Shown here piece after piece: positions 8,525-17,425 of a stretch of DNA of 64,000 bases. The notes under the pieces were generated by a model, which did no database searches, had not been told where the DNA came from, and saw nothing but the letters and a program-made list of their open reading frames with translations. Position 1 is the stretch's first letter. Each line of letters starts with the position of its first letter. Both the position numbers and the translations under genes were made by a program. Origin of the DNA: UBA12191 sp009937185. Its GTDB lineage: Bacteria; Planctomycetota; UBA8108; UBA1146. The DNA is taken from positions 1 through 64,000 of the forward strand of contig CALJGL010000028.1 of NCBI GenBank assembly GCA_938075155.1. The letters run 5' to 3'.

Positions 8525-9375
8525 ACGAGTTTGATATGGTTTGGACTGCCATCGAGGCGATTGGCCCATGGAGAGTTCTCTTTGAAATCTCCGTCATATA
8601 TCTTCTCATTTACGGATTCATCGTTTTTTGCGAGGGAACCCGCGGAGCGGGTGTCCTTAAGGGGTTGGCGTTATCGGTGATTATCGCGGTTGTCGGAACC
8701 CGATTGGCCGTCAACTTTCTTAATCTGGAGAGAATAGGATTTCTTCTCACTGTGATCACGCCTGCCGCTTTCACAGCCATCATCGTTATTCTTCAGCCAG
8801 AATTACGAAGAGGTCTTGTTCGGTTAAGCCAGGCTCCCATCTTTGGAGAACTGGTCAGAGATGAGCAAGAGTTGGTGGTCGTATTGGTGAGGGCATGTCA
8901 GATGCTTTCAAAATCAAGAATAGGTGCTCTATTCGCGATTGAGAGAGATCAGTCACTCAATCCTTGGGTTGATCGAGGTACTATCCTTGATGCCGAGATT
9001 TCTTCTGAGGTCATCAATACTATTTTCTATCCGGGAACCGCTTTGCACGATGGAGCTGTCGTTATTCAGAAAGGAAGAATCGCGGCTGCTGGTTGCCTTC
9101 TTCCGCTCTCTGAAAATGAGCAACTAGGTTCTTGGGCAGGAACTCGACATCGAGCTGCAGTGGGACTGACCGAAGAATCAGATGCGGTGACGATTGTTGT
9201 CAGTGAAGAAACCGGTGGTATTTCGATTTGCGTCAAAGGTGAGGTTTACAGGAATCTCGATAAAGAAGAACTCGCTGTAAAACTAAGAACCTATTACTCA
9301 AAAGCCGACCCTGAAGGAGAAACTGATTCGGGCAAAACAGCTGGCGAAAAAGCGGGAAAGGGGAGTGACAAGTGA
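8521..9375 (+). CDS. cdaA: Diadenylate cyclase CdaA (c-di-AMP synthase)
   Basis: About 284 residues if TTG at 8521 is the start. That TTG overlaps the folP TGA and has GGAAGGG upstream. An ATG at 8500 is the alternative. Three N-terminal membrane helices (about residues 12-85) precede a DisA_N/DAC catalytic domain with the defining DGA (TALHDGAVVIQKGR) and RHR (GTRHRAAVGL) motifs. It makes cyclic di-AMP from two ATP at the inner membrane. The order cdaA-cdaR-glmM is the conserved arrangement known from Firmicutes and others, where CdaR and GlmM modulate the cyclase. The C-terminal tail is charged (GETDSGKTAGEKAGKG). Confidence 0.93.
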   Translation: MNEFDMVWTAIEAIGPWRVLFEISVIYLLIYGFIVFCEGTRGAGVLKGLALSVIIAVVGTRLAVNFLNLERIGFLLTVITPAAFTAIIVILQPELRRGLVRLSQAPIFGELVRDEQELVVVLVRACQMLSKSRIGALFAIERDQSLNPWVDRGTILDAEISSEVINTIFYPGTALHDGAVVIQKGRIAAAGCLLPLSENEQLGSWAGTRHRAAVGLTEESDAVTIVVSEETGGISICVKGEVYRNLDKEELAVKLRTYYSKADPEGETDSGKTAGEKAGKGSDK

Positions 9376-10442
9376 ATAAGACTCCTTTCAGTGTCCGAGC
9401 CATGGAATTCTTTTTTGGTCACACTCGAAATAAATTGACCAGTATGGTCCTCGCTGTCGTGGTTTGGGCGTATGCCTTTGGCAATACCGGGCATGAAGAA
9501 ACACGTGAAGCGATCATCTCGATAGAACCGTCCTCCAGTGAAGAACTGGTGATCGTCGATCAAAGAATCATCGATTCCAGAATCATAGGCCAACCCGGTG
9601 ATTTCTTTTCAGGAAATTGCAGGGTCACTCTGTCAGGACCGAGAAACGTACTTGCCAGATTTTCTGAAGAGAGTCCTCTTTTCAGCGGAAAGTTGATCGT
9701 CGAGAAGAGTGGTCAGATTCAGTTAAGAAATGGCGATGCGTTTGATCTACCCGTAGGAATTACGGTTCAATCGGTCGATCCCGCGACCATCACTGTTGAA
9801 GTCGACAAACTGGAGAAAGTTGAACGTGAGATTCGCCCGTTAATCTCTGGTCAACCCTTAGCTGGATTTCAATTTACGAGTGAAGATGTCGCATTGGACC
9901 CTTCCACAGTCACACTGATTGGACCCAAGTCGATTCTTGAAGGTGACCAAATCAAAGTGCTGACTCGGGAAATCGATGTGAGCGGAATCTCAGAACCCTT
10001 GGCCCTGGAGGACGTTGATTTACGAATCACTGGAGACGATTCCAAGTTGGTTAGGTTTATTCTTCCTGAAAATGGAACGACGAAACTGAAAGTAGAGTTA
10101 CGTCAAAATCTGACAGAAGCGACTGCTGAAGTCAGGGTTCGGTATATAGTTGATGAAGGCGATGACTTAGATATCCGTGGAGATCAGACGGTTAAAGTCA
10201 CTGTAAATGGTATTGAAGAAGACGTCTTACAGTGGAAAAAGAATGTTACTGAAGGTCGTTTTTATCTATTGGTGAGAGCTACAGATACCAACGGAAATAG
10301 TATGAACCCTTCCGATGATCAGGTGTATTGGTTGGAGGGCAGTTTGCCCTCAAGGATTACTCGTGATCGCGTGAAGTTGGATAAGATTATTTTATACAGT
10401 GCTGAGAAGATCGTGAAATCAGTGGAGGAATCAAGTCAATGA
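9372..10442 (+). CDS. cdaR: YbbR-domain protein CdaR, probable CdaA regulator
   Basis: 356 residues from a GTG start overlapping cdaA by four bases (GTGA). One N-terminal membrane helix (LTSMVLAVVVWAYAFG) anchors a periplasmic region with at least two YbbR repeats, visible as LEKVEREIRPLISGQPLAGF and the VTLIGPKSILEG motif. Known CdaR proteins bind CdaA and tune c-di-AMP production. The gene then overlaps glmM by ATGA, so all three are likely translated together. Confidence 0.88.
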   Translation: MNKTPFSVRAMEFFFGHTRNKLTSMVLAVVVWAYAFGNTGHEETREAIISIEPSSSEELVIVDQRIIDSRIIGQPGDFFSGNCRVTLSGPRNVLARFSEESPLFSGKLIVEKSGQIQLRNGDAFDLPVGITVQSVDPATITVEVDKLEKVEREIRPLISGQPLAGFQFTSEDVALDPSTVTLIGPKSILEGDQIKVLTREIDVSGISEPLALEDVDLRITGDDSKLVRFILPENGTTKLKVELRQNLTEATAEVRVRYIVDEGDDLDIRGDQTVKVTVNGIEEDVLQWKKNVTEGRFYLLVRATDTNGNSMNPSDDQVYWLEGSLPSRITRDRVKLDKIILYSAEKIVKSVEESSQ

Positions 10443-11824
10443 TATTTGGTACCGATGGCATCCGGGATATCGGAGACCAAGGTTTATTATCTGCAGAATC
10501 CCTGGATCGGATCGGGCTGGCTCTTTGTCAGCACCTCAGGCGAATAGAGTCTCCTACACAGAGAATCTTGATCGGCATGGATACCAGAGTGTCCGGCCCC
10601 GAAATCGAACGCCTGATTACGGCTACCTTGAATCGTGAAGAAGTCTCTGTGATTCATGCGGGGGTGATACCCACACCCGCTGTCTCTGTTCTGCTTGCAG
10701 CCGGTGTGGCTGATTTAGGACTCATGATTTCCGCTTCACATAATCCACCTGAATTTAACGGTATTAAAGTTCTGGATGCAAAAGGTGAAAAACTGAGCGT
10801 CGAAACTGAGGCTCAAATTTCAAAAGACTTCGATCGGTTACAAAGTTTGGGTGTTTGCTATTCCCGCTTGAAGAATAGGAACCATTCAGTTGAAGATCGA
10901 AAGATCGATAAAACATTAGGCCAAACATATCTGAACAGTTTGTTGTCCTCTTTTCCTGAGGGAGAATTTCTCGCAGGAACAAAGGTCGTCGTGGATGCCG
11001 CTCGTGGTGCCGCGTGCCATTGGGCAGAGGAAGCGTTTCGTCGAGCTGGGGCAGAAGTTTTCCTTATCCATGGAGACCCCGATGGAACACTCATCAATGT
11101 GGGCTGTGGATCTTTGAATCCAACGGTGTTGTCGGAAGAAGTGGTGACTAGAAAAGCCGATTTGGGAATCGCATTAGATGGCGATGCTGATCGTGCTTTG
11201 TTTTGTGATCATAAGGGCGAGTTGTTGGACGGTGACGACGTCATGGCTATTTGGGCTCTTCACCTAAAGCAAAAAGGGGAGTTAGAACCCCCGGTTGTCG
11301 CCTTGACAGTGATGTCGAATATGGGAGTTGAAAAGTTCTTTAATGAACATGGAATCGAAGTATTAAGAACCCCAGTGGGTGACCGTGAGATTGCTGTCGC
11401 ATTAAAAAATAGTGGTGGTCAATTGGGCGGAGAAACCTCCGGTCACATTATCCATCGCTCAGTAGCCGCTACCGGAGATGGTATTCGAACGGGATTATCA
11501 GTAGCCCTATGCCTGAAAGAATCGGGTCGCAGCCTTTCAGAATTACGTGGACAGTTCGATCGATTCCCTTTGAAGCAAAGAACTATCAAGATCGAGTATC
11601 GTCCCGACTTTGAGTCCTTAGCTATTCTTGGAGCAACCATGACCGAAGCTGAAAAGGCATTGGGTCAGCAGGGACGAATTGTCGTGCGATATTCCGGTAC
11701 AGAGCCCTTGCTCCGCATCCTAGTGGAAGCTGAAAGCGAAGAACTATCTCAGCATTGGATTGAAAGACTGCTCCAGTCCGCAAGAAGTGAAGCCTCTCTT
11801 GGAACGCTGACAGAAGTCCTTTAA
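10439..11824 (+). CDS. glmM: Phosphoglucosamine mutase GlmM
   Basis: 461 residues, typical length. Motifs in order: MIFGTDGIRD at the N-terminus, the active-site serine loop MISASHNPPEFNGIKV, the metal-binding loop ALDGDADRALFCD, the sugar-binding GGETSGHII and the phosphate-binding RYSGTEPLLRIL. It converts glucosamine-6-phosphate to glucosamine-1-phosphate for UDP-GlcNAc, the precursor of peptidoglycan and lipid A. It is the last gene of the operon and converges on the yhaM-like gene with 22 bases between the stops. No clear terminator hairpin is seen there. Confidence 0.95.
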   Translation: MIFGTDGIRDIGDQGLLSAESLDRIGLALCQHLRRIESPTQRILIGMDTRVSGPEIERLITATLNREEVSVIHAGVIPTPAVSVLLAAGVADLGLMISASHNPPEFNGIKVLDAKGEKLSVETEAQISKDFDRLQSLGVCYSRLKNRNHSVEDRKIDKTLGQTYLNSLLSSFPEGEFLAGTKVVVDAARGAACHWAEEAFRRAGAEVFLIHGDPDGTLINVGCGSLNPTVLSEEVVTRKADLGIALDGDADRALFCDHKGELLDGDDVMAIWALHLKQKGELEPPVVALTVMSNMGVEKFFNEHGIEVLRTPVGDREIAVALKNSGGQLGGETSGHIIHRSVAATGDGIRTGLSVALCLKESGRSLSELRGQFDRFPLKQRTIKIEYRPDFESLAILGATMTEAEKALGQQGRIVVRYSGTEPLLRILVEAESEELSQHWIERLLQSARSEASLGTLTEVL

Positions 11825-11846
11825 TTTTTTGCAAAAGTTTCATTGC

Positions 11847-12917
11847 TCAAAAAGGCAAGTCACCTGTTCTGTTCGAATCTCCCGAACTTGTATTTTTTGC
11901 GGTTTGCCCCGCATCGTGAGATCTTTCCGGGCTGTGAAATCCTGGGTTCCCATCAAGAGAGTTCGAAAAGTAGGGACGCGTGTCCAAAAGCATTGAATAA
12001 TCTCCAAAGCGCGGATCTCCCGGTCCGGGAGCGGCCTTTTTGAACAGTTCAAGGAAGCCCGTCAGCTTTGCATCTAGATTATCAATAAAGTGCATCGCTA
12101 GAGCTTCAGGTGTACTCGGTTTTTTCGGGGATCCAAATTCAAGTTTGCCATGATGACTTGCCACCAAGTGTTGAATCTGCAGCACAATCTCTGGATCAAT
12201 GTCTTCGATTTGAGCGGACGCTTCATGGATCCAGTTACAGCACATCACGATATGCCCTAACAGTTGTCCTTCTGTGGTGTAGGAAAAACCGTTTTCGATG
12301 CCCAGTTCTTCAGTTTTCGCGATGTCGTGCAGAAGAACTCCCGCAATAAGAACATCCCGATCGAGCCACGGGTAATGGTCGCAAACCTTGTCAGCAAGAT
12401 TGACGAGGGAAATGACATGTTCAAGAAGGCCACCGATGTAGGCGTGGTGCATTGCTTTTCCTGCAGGAGAGAGTCTCAGTCGATCTCTCAATCCTGGTCT
12501 TGCCAATATGGTAACTACGAGTTGCCTGACATCATCGTTCCGTATGGAGGCCACTCTTTCTTCAAGCTCTCGTTCGAGTGTTGGAATGTCTTGTTGGGTT
12601 CTGGGAAGAAATTCCGTGGCTTCTAGGCCCGCCTCGTCTGCACTGAGTGCTTCCAAGGAATCAATGATGACCTGTGGGGACCCTTGGTATTCCTCGACCC
12701 TGCCTTCAAGTCGGAGAAAGGGTTTCCGCTGAATATCTCGGAATTCTTCCTGGCTACTTTCCCAGCGCATGGCTTTGACGCTCGCAGTTCGGTCACGAAG
12801 CGTCATAGGAATAAAGAATTTCCCATTTCTGGCAGTCTTCAGACTAGCGTCCTCGACGAGGTAGACACCCTCTATACGGTCGCCCCGGTTGAGTGATTCA
12901 AGTGTACGTTGACTCAA
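11847..12917 (-). CDS. yhaM: YhaM-type 3'-5' exoribonuclease (OB-fold + HD domain)
   Basis: About 356 residues from a TTG at 12917 preceded by GGAAGGGGAC. The frame stays open to 12986, but that start has no ribosome-binding site and would cut into the promoter region of the divergent gene. An OB-fold comes first (LNRGDRIEGVYLVEDASLKT), then an HD phosphohydrolase domain with GGLLEHVISL and LHDIAKTEELG supplying metal ligands. YhaM enzymes degrade RNA or DNA from the 3' end in the cytoplasm. The last 40 residues are polar and not part of the core fold. Confidence 0.85.
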   Translation of the reverse strand: MSQRTLESLNRGDRIEGVYLVEDASLKTARNGKFFIPMTLRDRTASVKAMRWESSQEEFRDIQRKPFLRLEGRVEEYQGSPQVIIDSLEALSADEAGLEATEFLPRTQQDIPTLERELEERVASIRNDDVRQLVVTILARPGLRDRLRLSPAGKAMHHAYIGGLLEHVISLVNLADKVCDHYPWLDRDVLIAGVLLHDIAKTEELGIENGFSYTTEGQLLGHIVMCCNWIHEASAQIEDIDPEIVLQIQHLVASHHGKLEFGSPKKPSTPEALAMHFIDNLDAKLTGFLELFKKAAPGPGDPRFGDYSMLLDTRPYFSNSLDGNPGFHSPERSHDAGQTAKNTSSGDSNRTGDLPF

Positions 12918-13043
12918 GGAGTCCCCTTCCTGACCCGAACGATACGGGTCCAGAAGGAGTCTCACCTCTTCAGGCGGCCCTCGCAACCCTTGGTGGGACT
13001 TGCAGGGTTCAACATATCGGGGGACAATCGATCTTCGGAAGAA

Positions 13044-15056
13044 ATGACCCGGACCTTCAAGGAGGACTTTTTGTTTGCAAACAGTAACGCTCAGGTTTGT
13101 GAGTTGGGGAACTCCTGCCTCCAGCGAGGTCTTCTCGCAATATTGGCATCTACCCTAATATCACTATTTCCCAGTACCTCCGTCGAGGCTCAGGTTCGCG
13201 CCAGAATGATCGATGGGAAAATTGCAGAAGGCCGCTTCTACGATTTGGGGAACGAATACCTAGAACTGAGTCGTCGCCTAGGAACAAAGTTGGTCCTGAA
13301 AAGGGAAGTATTGGGGTGGAGTAGTTACGACCTCGAGAAAGAAGATCTCGGAGGAATTCTGCTGGTATTGAAAAGCGGAATGGAGCTCGGAGGTAACGTT
13401 CGATTCGACTCTGGTACAAGAGAGTGGGTTGTCGAACTCGAGTTAGGTAGTGCTCGTTACAATGACGTAGATGTGAATCGAACGATTCAACCAGACGGAA
13501 TGACGAGCGATGATCGTTTCACAGTGAGATTAGGGTTTCACGATCGGCTGAACAAAGCGGTGGAGTCGATTCGTAACGGTGACGCGCTGGCAAAAAAAGA
13601 TGCTGAGAAGTTTATTCGATCAGCAGGGTTCTTCGCGATGACGACTTTAACGGAAGAGTTGGATAAAAAATCGCATCCTGTACTTCGCCGGTTGCACCTC
13701 GAAGAGAAATTTCGAATGGCATTGCCCGCAGGAGTTTCAGATTCGCATCCGGGATTTCTCAATGCATTGGTTCTCGGAGATCCAGAGCAGCAGATCACTC
13801 TTCTTCGCGAGGTCTTATTAGAGAACGGTTCAGATCTCTACCCACTTCTGGGGCTCTTATTACTCGATGAAAATCAAAGTTCGGAACTGAGATCCTTTTG
13901 CGTCGACATTCTTCAGAGAACTCACAGCGTGACGGAATTGGTCACTGCTTGGCAGATTTCTCAAGGACGCGCCCAGTTGGCTCTGGCGATCGCTTTGGGG
14001 GAGAATGGGCTCTATATCGGCTTCTCTACGCTACTGGACGCTCTGGGCTTGGATGAGCAGGGAGCTCGAACTCTTGCGGCTTTAAAATTAGAAGAGTACA
14101 CCGGAGAAACTTTTGGCTTTGATCCCTTGGGCGCACTCGAAGATCGTCAAGTGGCGATCGCAAAGTGGCGTGAATGGTGGTCGCTCAACAAAGATCGTAT
14201 TGAAATCGTCACATTGGCGGCGATGGAAAACAATACTGATAATCCCCAGCGTCGAAGGTCTTCGGATCTTTGGAGAAAAGGTCTTGAAGCACGTAAGGAT
14301 GGACGATTGGATTCTGCGGAGAGATTCTTCGAGCAGGCCATCGAACAAGACCCGAGTGCTATGGGACCCTTTGTTAGTCAGGGAGTCTTACTCTATCAAG
14401 ATCGATCCGATTATGCCAAAGCACTGGAGTACTTCTCCAAAGCACTCGGTCGGAAGCCAGGTAGTGGAGACAATGTTAATGAGAGAGCCTGCTACTACCA
14501 TATTGGAAAAATATACGCATTGGGTTTCGATTTGGAAAAGGCCAGAGGGGCATTGACCAAGTCTGTTCAGATTGATCCCAATTATTCAGTGGCGTGGTTT
14601 GAATTGGGTCGGGTCAAGTATGACGAAGCATTACTGAGTGATGGCGACCGTGAGCAGAGACTGAGGTTACTCCTCGATGCAAGGAACACCTTTTCCAGAG
14701 GAGCGACTGCACTGGCGAGGTATCGTGAAAGTCTTGTCGTCGTTGACCGAACGAATCTTCCCTTCGACAGTCAGTTGCCATTTTCAGCACGTGATCATAA
14801 CAACTCGATCCGCCAAATCAGGAAGAGGATTCTTGCTGAACTGGGAAGATTCAGAGTTCGTATGGCTTCCATTTCGCTGATGGTCTCAGACTACAACGAG
14901 GTATTGAAGGAGTTCGAACTGGCTCGCCAAGAAGGTTGCCTCAATGATGACCTGAAGTTCCTGGCGAGTAAGGCTCGAGCGCTTCTAGCCGCTCAAGAGG
15001 AGGGTGACACGGGGTCCGGTTCTACCCCGTCACAGGACTCGAAATCGACTCCCTGA
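13044..15056 (+). CDS. Secreted TPR protein of unknown function
   Basis: 670 residues from ATG 13044. The open frame begins at 12909 but overlaps yhaM there. A hydrophobic segment around residues 30-47 (LLAILASTLISLFPS) followed by VEAQ looks like a late signal peptide or anchor. The middle is helical and HEAT-like without a clear motif. The C-terminal third has TPR units: KGLEARKDGRLDSAERFFEQ, DYAKALEYFSKALGRKP and KARGALTKSVQIDPNYS. It is divergent from yhaM, with about 126 bases between the starts. The role is not known; TPRs imply protein-protein contacts in the periplasm or at the membrane. Confidence 0.72.
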   Translation: MTRTFKEDFLFANSNAQVCELGNSCLQRGLLAILASTLISLFPSTSVEAQVRARMIDGKIAEGRFYDLGNEYLELSRRLGTKLVLKREVLGWSSYDLEKEDLGGILLVLKSGMELGGNVRFDSGTREWVVELELGSARYNDVDVNRTIQPDGMTSDDRFTVRLGFHDRLNKAVESIRNGDALAKKDAEKFIRSAGFFAMTTLTEELDKKSHPVLRRLHLEEKFRMALPAGVSDSHPGFLNALVLGDPEQQITLLREVLLENGSDLYPLLGLLLLDENQSSELRSFCVDILQRTHSVTELVTAWQISQGRAQLALAIALGENGLYIGFSTLLDALGLDEQGARTLAALKLEEYTGETFGFDPLGALEDRQVAIAKWREWWSLNKDRIEIVTLAAMENNTDNPQRRRSSDLWRKGLEARKDGRLDSAERFFEQAIEQDPSAMGPFVSQGVLLYQDRSDYAKALEYFSKALGRKPGSGDNVNERACYYHIGKIYALGFDLEKARGALTKSVQIDPNYSVAWFELGRVKYDEALLSDGDREQRLRLLLDARNTFSRGATALARYRESLVVVDRTNLPFDSQLPFSARDHNNSIRQIRKRILAELGRFRVRMASISLMVSDYNEVLKEFELARQEGCLNDDLKFLASKARALLAAQEEGDTGSGSTPSQDSKSTP

Positions 15057-15142
15057 GCGTAATTTTGTAAGAATTCAAGATACCCGAGCTCCTCATGTTC
15101 GGGTCTCGTTGCACCCCTGTCTCTGGGGGGATAGTCTGCCCC

Positions 15143-15196
15143 ATCGTCGACCGACGATTCCGATTCATTGAATCGGTCTCCAGAGATTCGATCTCT
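15143..15196. other. Three consecutive perfect inverted repeats upstream of sucCD
   Basis: Between the TPR gene and sucC (268 bases without a gene) lie three small perfect palindromes: 15143-15149/15152-15158 (atcgtcg-ac-cgacgat), 15160-15166/15170-15176 (ccgattc-att-gaatcgg) and 15182-15187/15191-15196 (agagat-tcg-atctct). A fourth stem (acccga...tcgggt) lies just upstream, near 15082-15105, and could belong to the end of the TPR transcript although no T-run follows. They may form a structured leader or be protein-binding sites. Confidence 0.55.
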
Positions 15197-15324
15197 AGAG
15201 ATTCGTTTGCCGATAATGGTGATCCTCGGACATGCACATGCTGATCCGGTCTCTCGGAGTTTTTCCTTTGAGGTCACTGATTTGATATCCATTTGTGACG
15301 GACTGTCAGGAAGGAACAGAAGAT

Positions 15325-16497
15325 TTGAAGATACATGAGTACCAGGCCAAAAAAATCCTAGCGAGTTACGGAATTCCGGTACCTCAAAGTGAGGTGGCCT
15401 TTAGCGTCGCTGAAGCCATCGAGGGTGCACGCAAACTCGGTGAAGGGGTGAGGGTCGTGAAAGCCCAAATCCATGCTGGCGGACGAGGTAAAGGTGGTGG
15501 CGTTAAAGTCACGATGAATACCGAACAGTGCCATGAGGCGATTGAGTCCATTTTTGGTATGCAACTTATCACGCATCAGACTGGGCCTGAGGGCAAAGAA
15601 GTTACAACGCTTCTGATTGAAGAAGGTTGTGATATCGCGAGAGAAATTTACTGTGGACTTGTTATCGATCGCGCTGCTGAAAAGCCGGTCCTCATGGTCA
15701 GTTCCGAAGGCGGAATGGATATTGAGGAGGTCGCCGCTGAGCGTCCTGAGGCGATTCATAAAGCACCCATTTCTGGAGATGGATCTCTTTCTCCTGAAGA
15801 TGCCCGTCGCCTTGCGACAGCATTGGAAATGGAAGGCGCTACCGCTGACCAGTTTTGCGTATTAGCGAGTAAACTTTCAAGCTTGTTCGTCAAGGAGGAT
15901 TGCTCGCTTGCCGAGATAAATCCTTTGGTCGTGACGGGCACAGGAGACGTGATCGCTCTCGACGCCAAAATCGATTTCGATGAAAACGCAGCCTTCCGTC
16001 ATCCTGAGCATGCAGAGCTGAGAGACCTCTCCGAGGAAGATCCCAGAGAAGCGAGAGCTGAGGAGTGGGAACTCTCATACGTGGGTATGGATGGAAACAT
16101 CGGCTGTTTGGTCAATGGTGCTGGCTTGGCTATGGCAACCATGGACATCATTAAGTTGCGAGGCGGAGAACCCGCCAACTTCCTTGATGTAGGTGGAACT
16201 GCAACTGCTGAACGCGTGACAGAGGCTTTCAAGATCATTCTTGAAGACCCAAATGTCGCCGCCATTCTCGTTAATATATTTGGCGGAATCATTCGTTGCG
16301 ATTTGATCGCAGAAGGAATCGTGGAAGCCGCAAAGCAGACGAACTTGTCCGTACCTCTCGTTGTTCGACTTGAAGGAAATTCAGTCGCAGAAGGACACAA
16401 GATTCTTGAATCATCGGGAATCGATGTGATAACAGCCGACGATCTTTCGGATGCAGCCATCAAGGCTGTAACCGCTGCTGAAGGGAGTCCCGCATGA
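15325..16497 (+). CDS. sucC: Succinyl-CoA synthetase beta subunit
   Basis: 390 residues from TTG 15325. This start gives the standard N-terminus MKIHEYQAKKILASYGIPVP and has AGGAAGGA ten bases upstream. An ATP-grasp domain carries GGRGKGGGVKV, and the C-terminal CoA-ligase domain has VNIFGGIIRCDLIAEGI. With SucD it interconverts succinyl-CoA and succinate with nucleotide triphosphate formation in the TCA cycle. Its stop overlaps the sucD ATG (ATGA). Confidence 0.96.
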   Translation: MKIHEYQAKKILASYGIPVPQSEVAFSVAEAIEGARKLGEGVRVVKAQIHAGGRGKGGGVKVTMNTEQCHEAIESIFGMQLITHQTGPEGKEVTTLLIEEGCDIAREIYCGLVIDRAAEKPVLMVSSEGGMDIEEVAAERPEAIHKAPISGDGSLSPEDARRLATALEMEGATADQFCVLASKLSSLFVKEDCSLAEINPLVVTGTGDVIALDAKIDFDENAAFRHPEHAELRDLSEEDPREARAEEWELSYVGMDGNIGCLVNGAGLAMATMDIIKLRGGEPANFLDVGGTATAERVTEAFKIILEDPNVAAILVNIFGGIIRCDLIAEGIVEAAKQTNLSVPLVVRLEGNSVAEGHKILESSGIDVITADDLSDAAIKAVTAAEGSPA

Positions 16498-17375
16498 GCG
16501 TGATCATCAATTCTGACACCCGGGTCATCGTTCAGGGTTTCACAGGAAAAAATGGAACACTTCATAGTGAGCAAATGATGGAGTACGGCACTCAGATCGT
16601 AGGTGGTGTCACGCCCAAAAAAGGCGGCACTACACATCTGGGAAAACCTGTCTTCGATGATGTTGCCAGCGCACGTGAAGCGACAAACGCCAATGCCAGT
16701 ATCATCTATGTTCCAGCGCGATTTGCGGCTGCGGCTGTGATCGAGGCAGCAGAGGCAGGGATTCCTTTCATCGTGTGTATCACAGAAGGTGTCCCTACTC
16801 TGGACATGGTCAAAGCAAAAGCCGCGGTAAAGTCTGCGGGTGCCAGGTTACTGGGTCCTAATTGTCCTGGAATCATCACGCCTGGTGAGTGCAAAATGGG
16901 CATCATGCCGGGCTTTATTCACAGACCGGGTTCCGTAGGTATCGTCAGTCGCAGTGGTACTTTGACCTACGAAGCAGTTCATCAGACCACTCAACTCGGT
17001 CTCGGCCAGACGACCTGTGTCGGCATCGGCGGTGATCCCATCATCGGGACGACCTTCCTAGATGTACTGAAGTTGTTTAATGCTGACCCCGCAACCGAGT
17101 CCATCGTCATGGTGGGTGAAATCGGAGGAACTGCGGAAGAAGAAGCAGCGGAATACATCGCTGCTGAAGTGAAGAAGCCTGTAGTGGGTTTCATTGCCGG
17201 TAGAACGGCTCCTCCGGGTCGCAGAATGGGACACGCCGGTGCCATTGTCAGTGGAGGTAAAGGTACCGCAGAGGAGAAAGTGGCAGCATTGAAGGCCGCT
17301 GGAGTCCATGTTGCAGATTCTCCAGCAGGAATTGGTCAGACACTCTCCGAGGTTCTTTCGGAAATAAATTCGTAA
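16494..17375 (+). CDS. sucD: Succinyl-CoA synthetase alpha subunit
   Basis: 293 residues. An N-terminal Rossmann CoA-binding domain (VIVQGFTGKNGTLHSEQM) is followed by the ligase domain with the phosphorylated histidine in GHAGAIVSGGKGTAEEK. LGPNCPGIITPGECKMGIMP is the usual signature. It forms the heteromer with SucC, whose gene it overlaps by four bases. The mdh gene follows after about 50 bases in the same direction, making a TCA operon. Confidence 0.96.
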   Translation: MSVIINSDTRVIVQGFTGKNGTLHSEQMMEYGTQIVGGVTPKKGGTTHLGKPVFDDVASAREATNANASIIYVPARFAAAAVIEAAEAGIPFIVCITEGVPTLDMVKAKAAVKSAGARLLGPNCPGIITPGECKMGIMPGFIHRPGSVGIVSRSGTLTYEAVHQTTQLGLGQTTCVGIGGDPIIGTTFLDVLKLFNADPATESIVMVGEIGGTAEEEAAEYIAAEVKKPVVGFIAGRTAPPGRRMGHAGAIVSGGKGTAEEKVAALKAAGVHVADSPAGIGQTLSEVLSEINS

Positions 17376-17425
17376 TAAAAAGTTGAAACGACAGACTTCC
17401 AGAGTGAAGTCGCATGAGAGGAAAC

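Noticed and set aside
12909..13043. Longer N-terminus of the TPR protein
   Set aside because: It overlaps the divergent yhaM gene region and lacks a ribosome-binding site; the ATG at 13044 is better.
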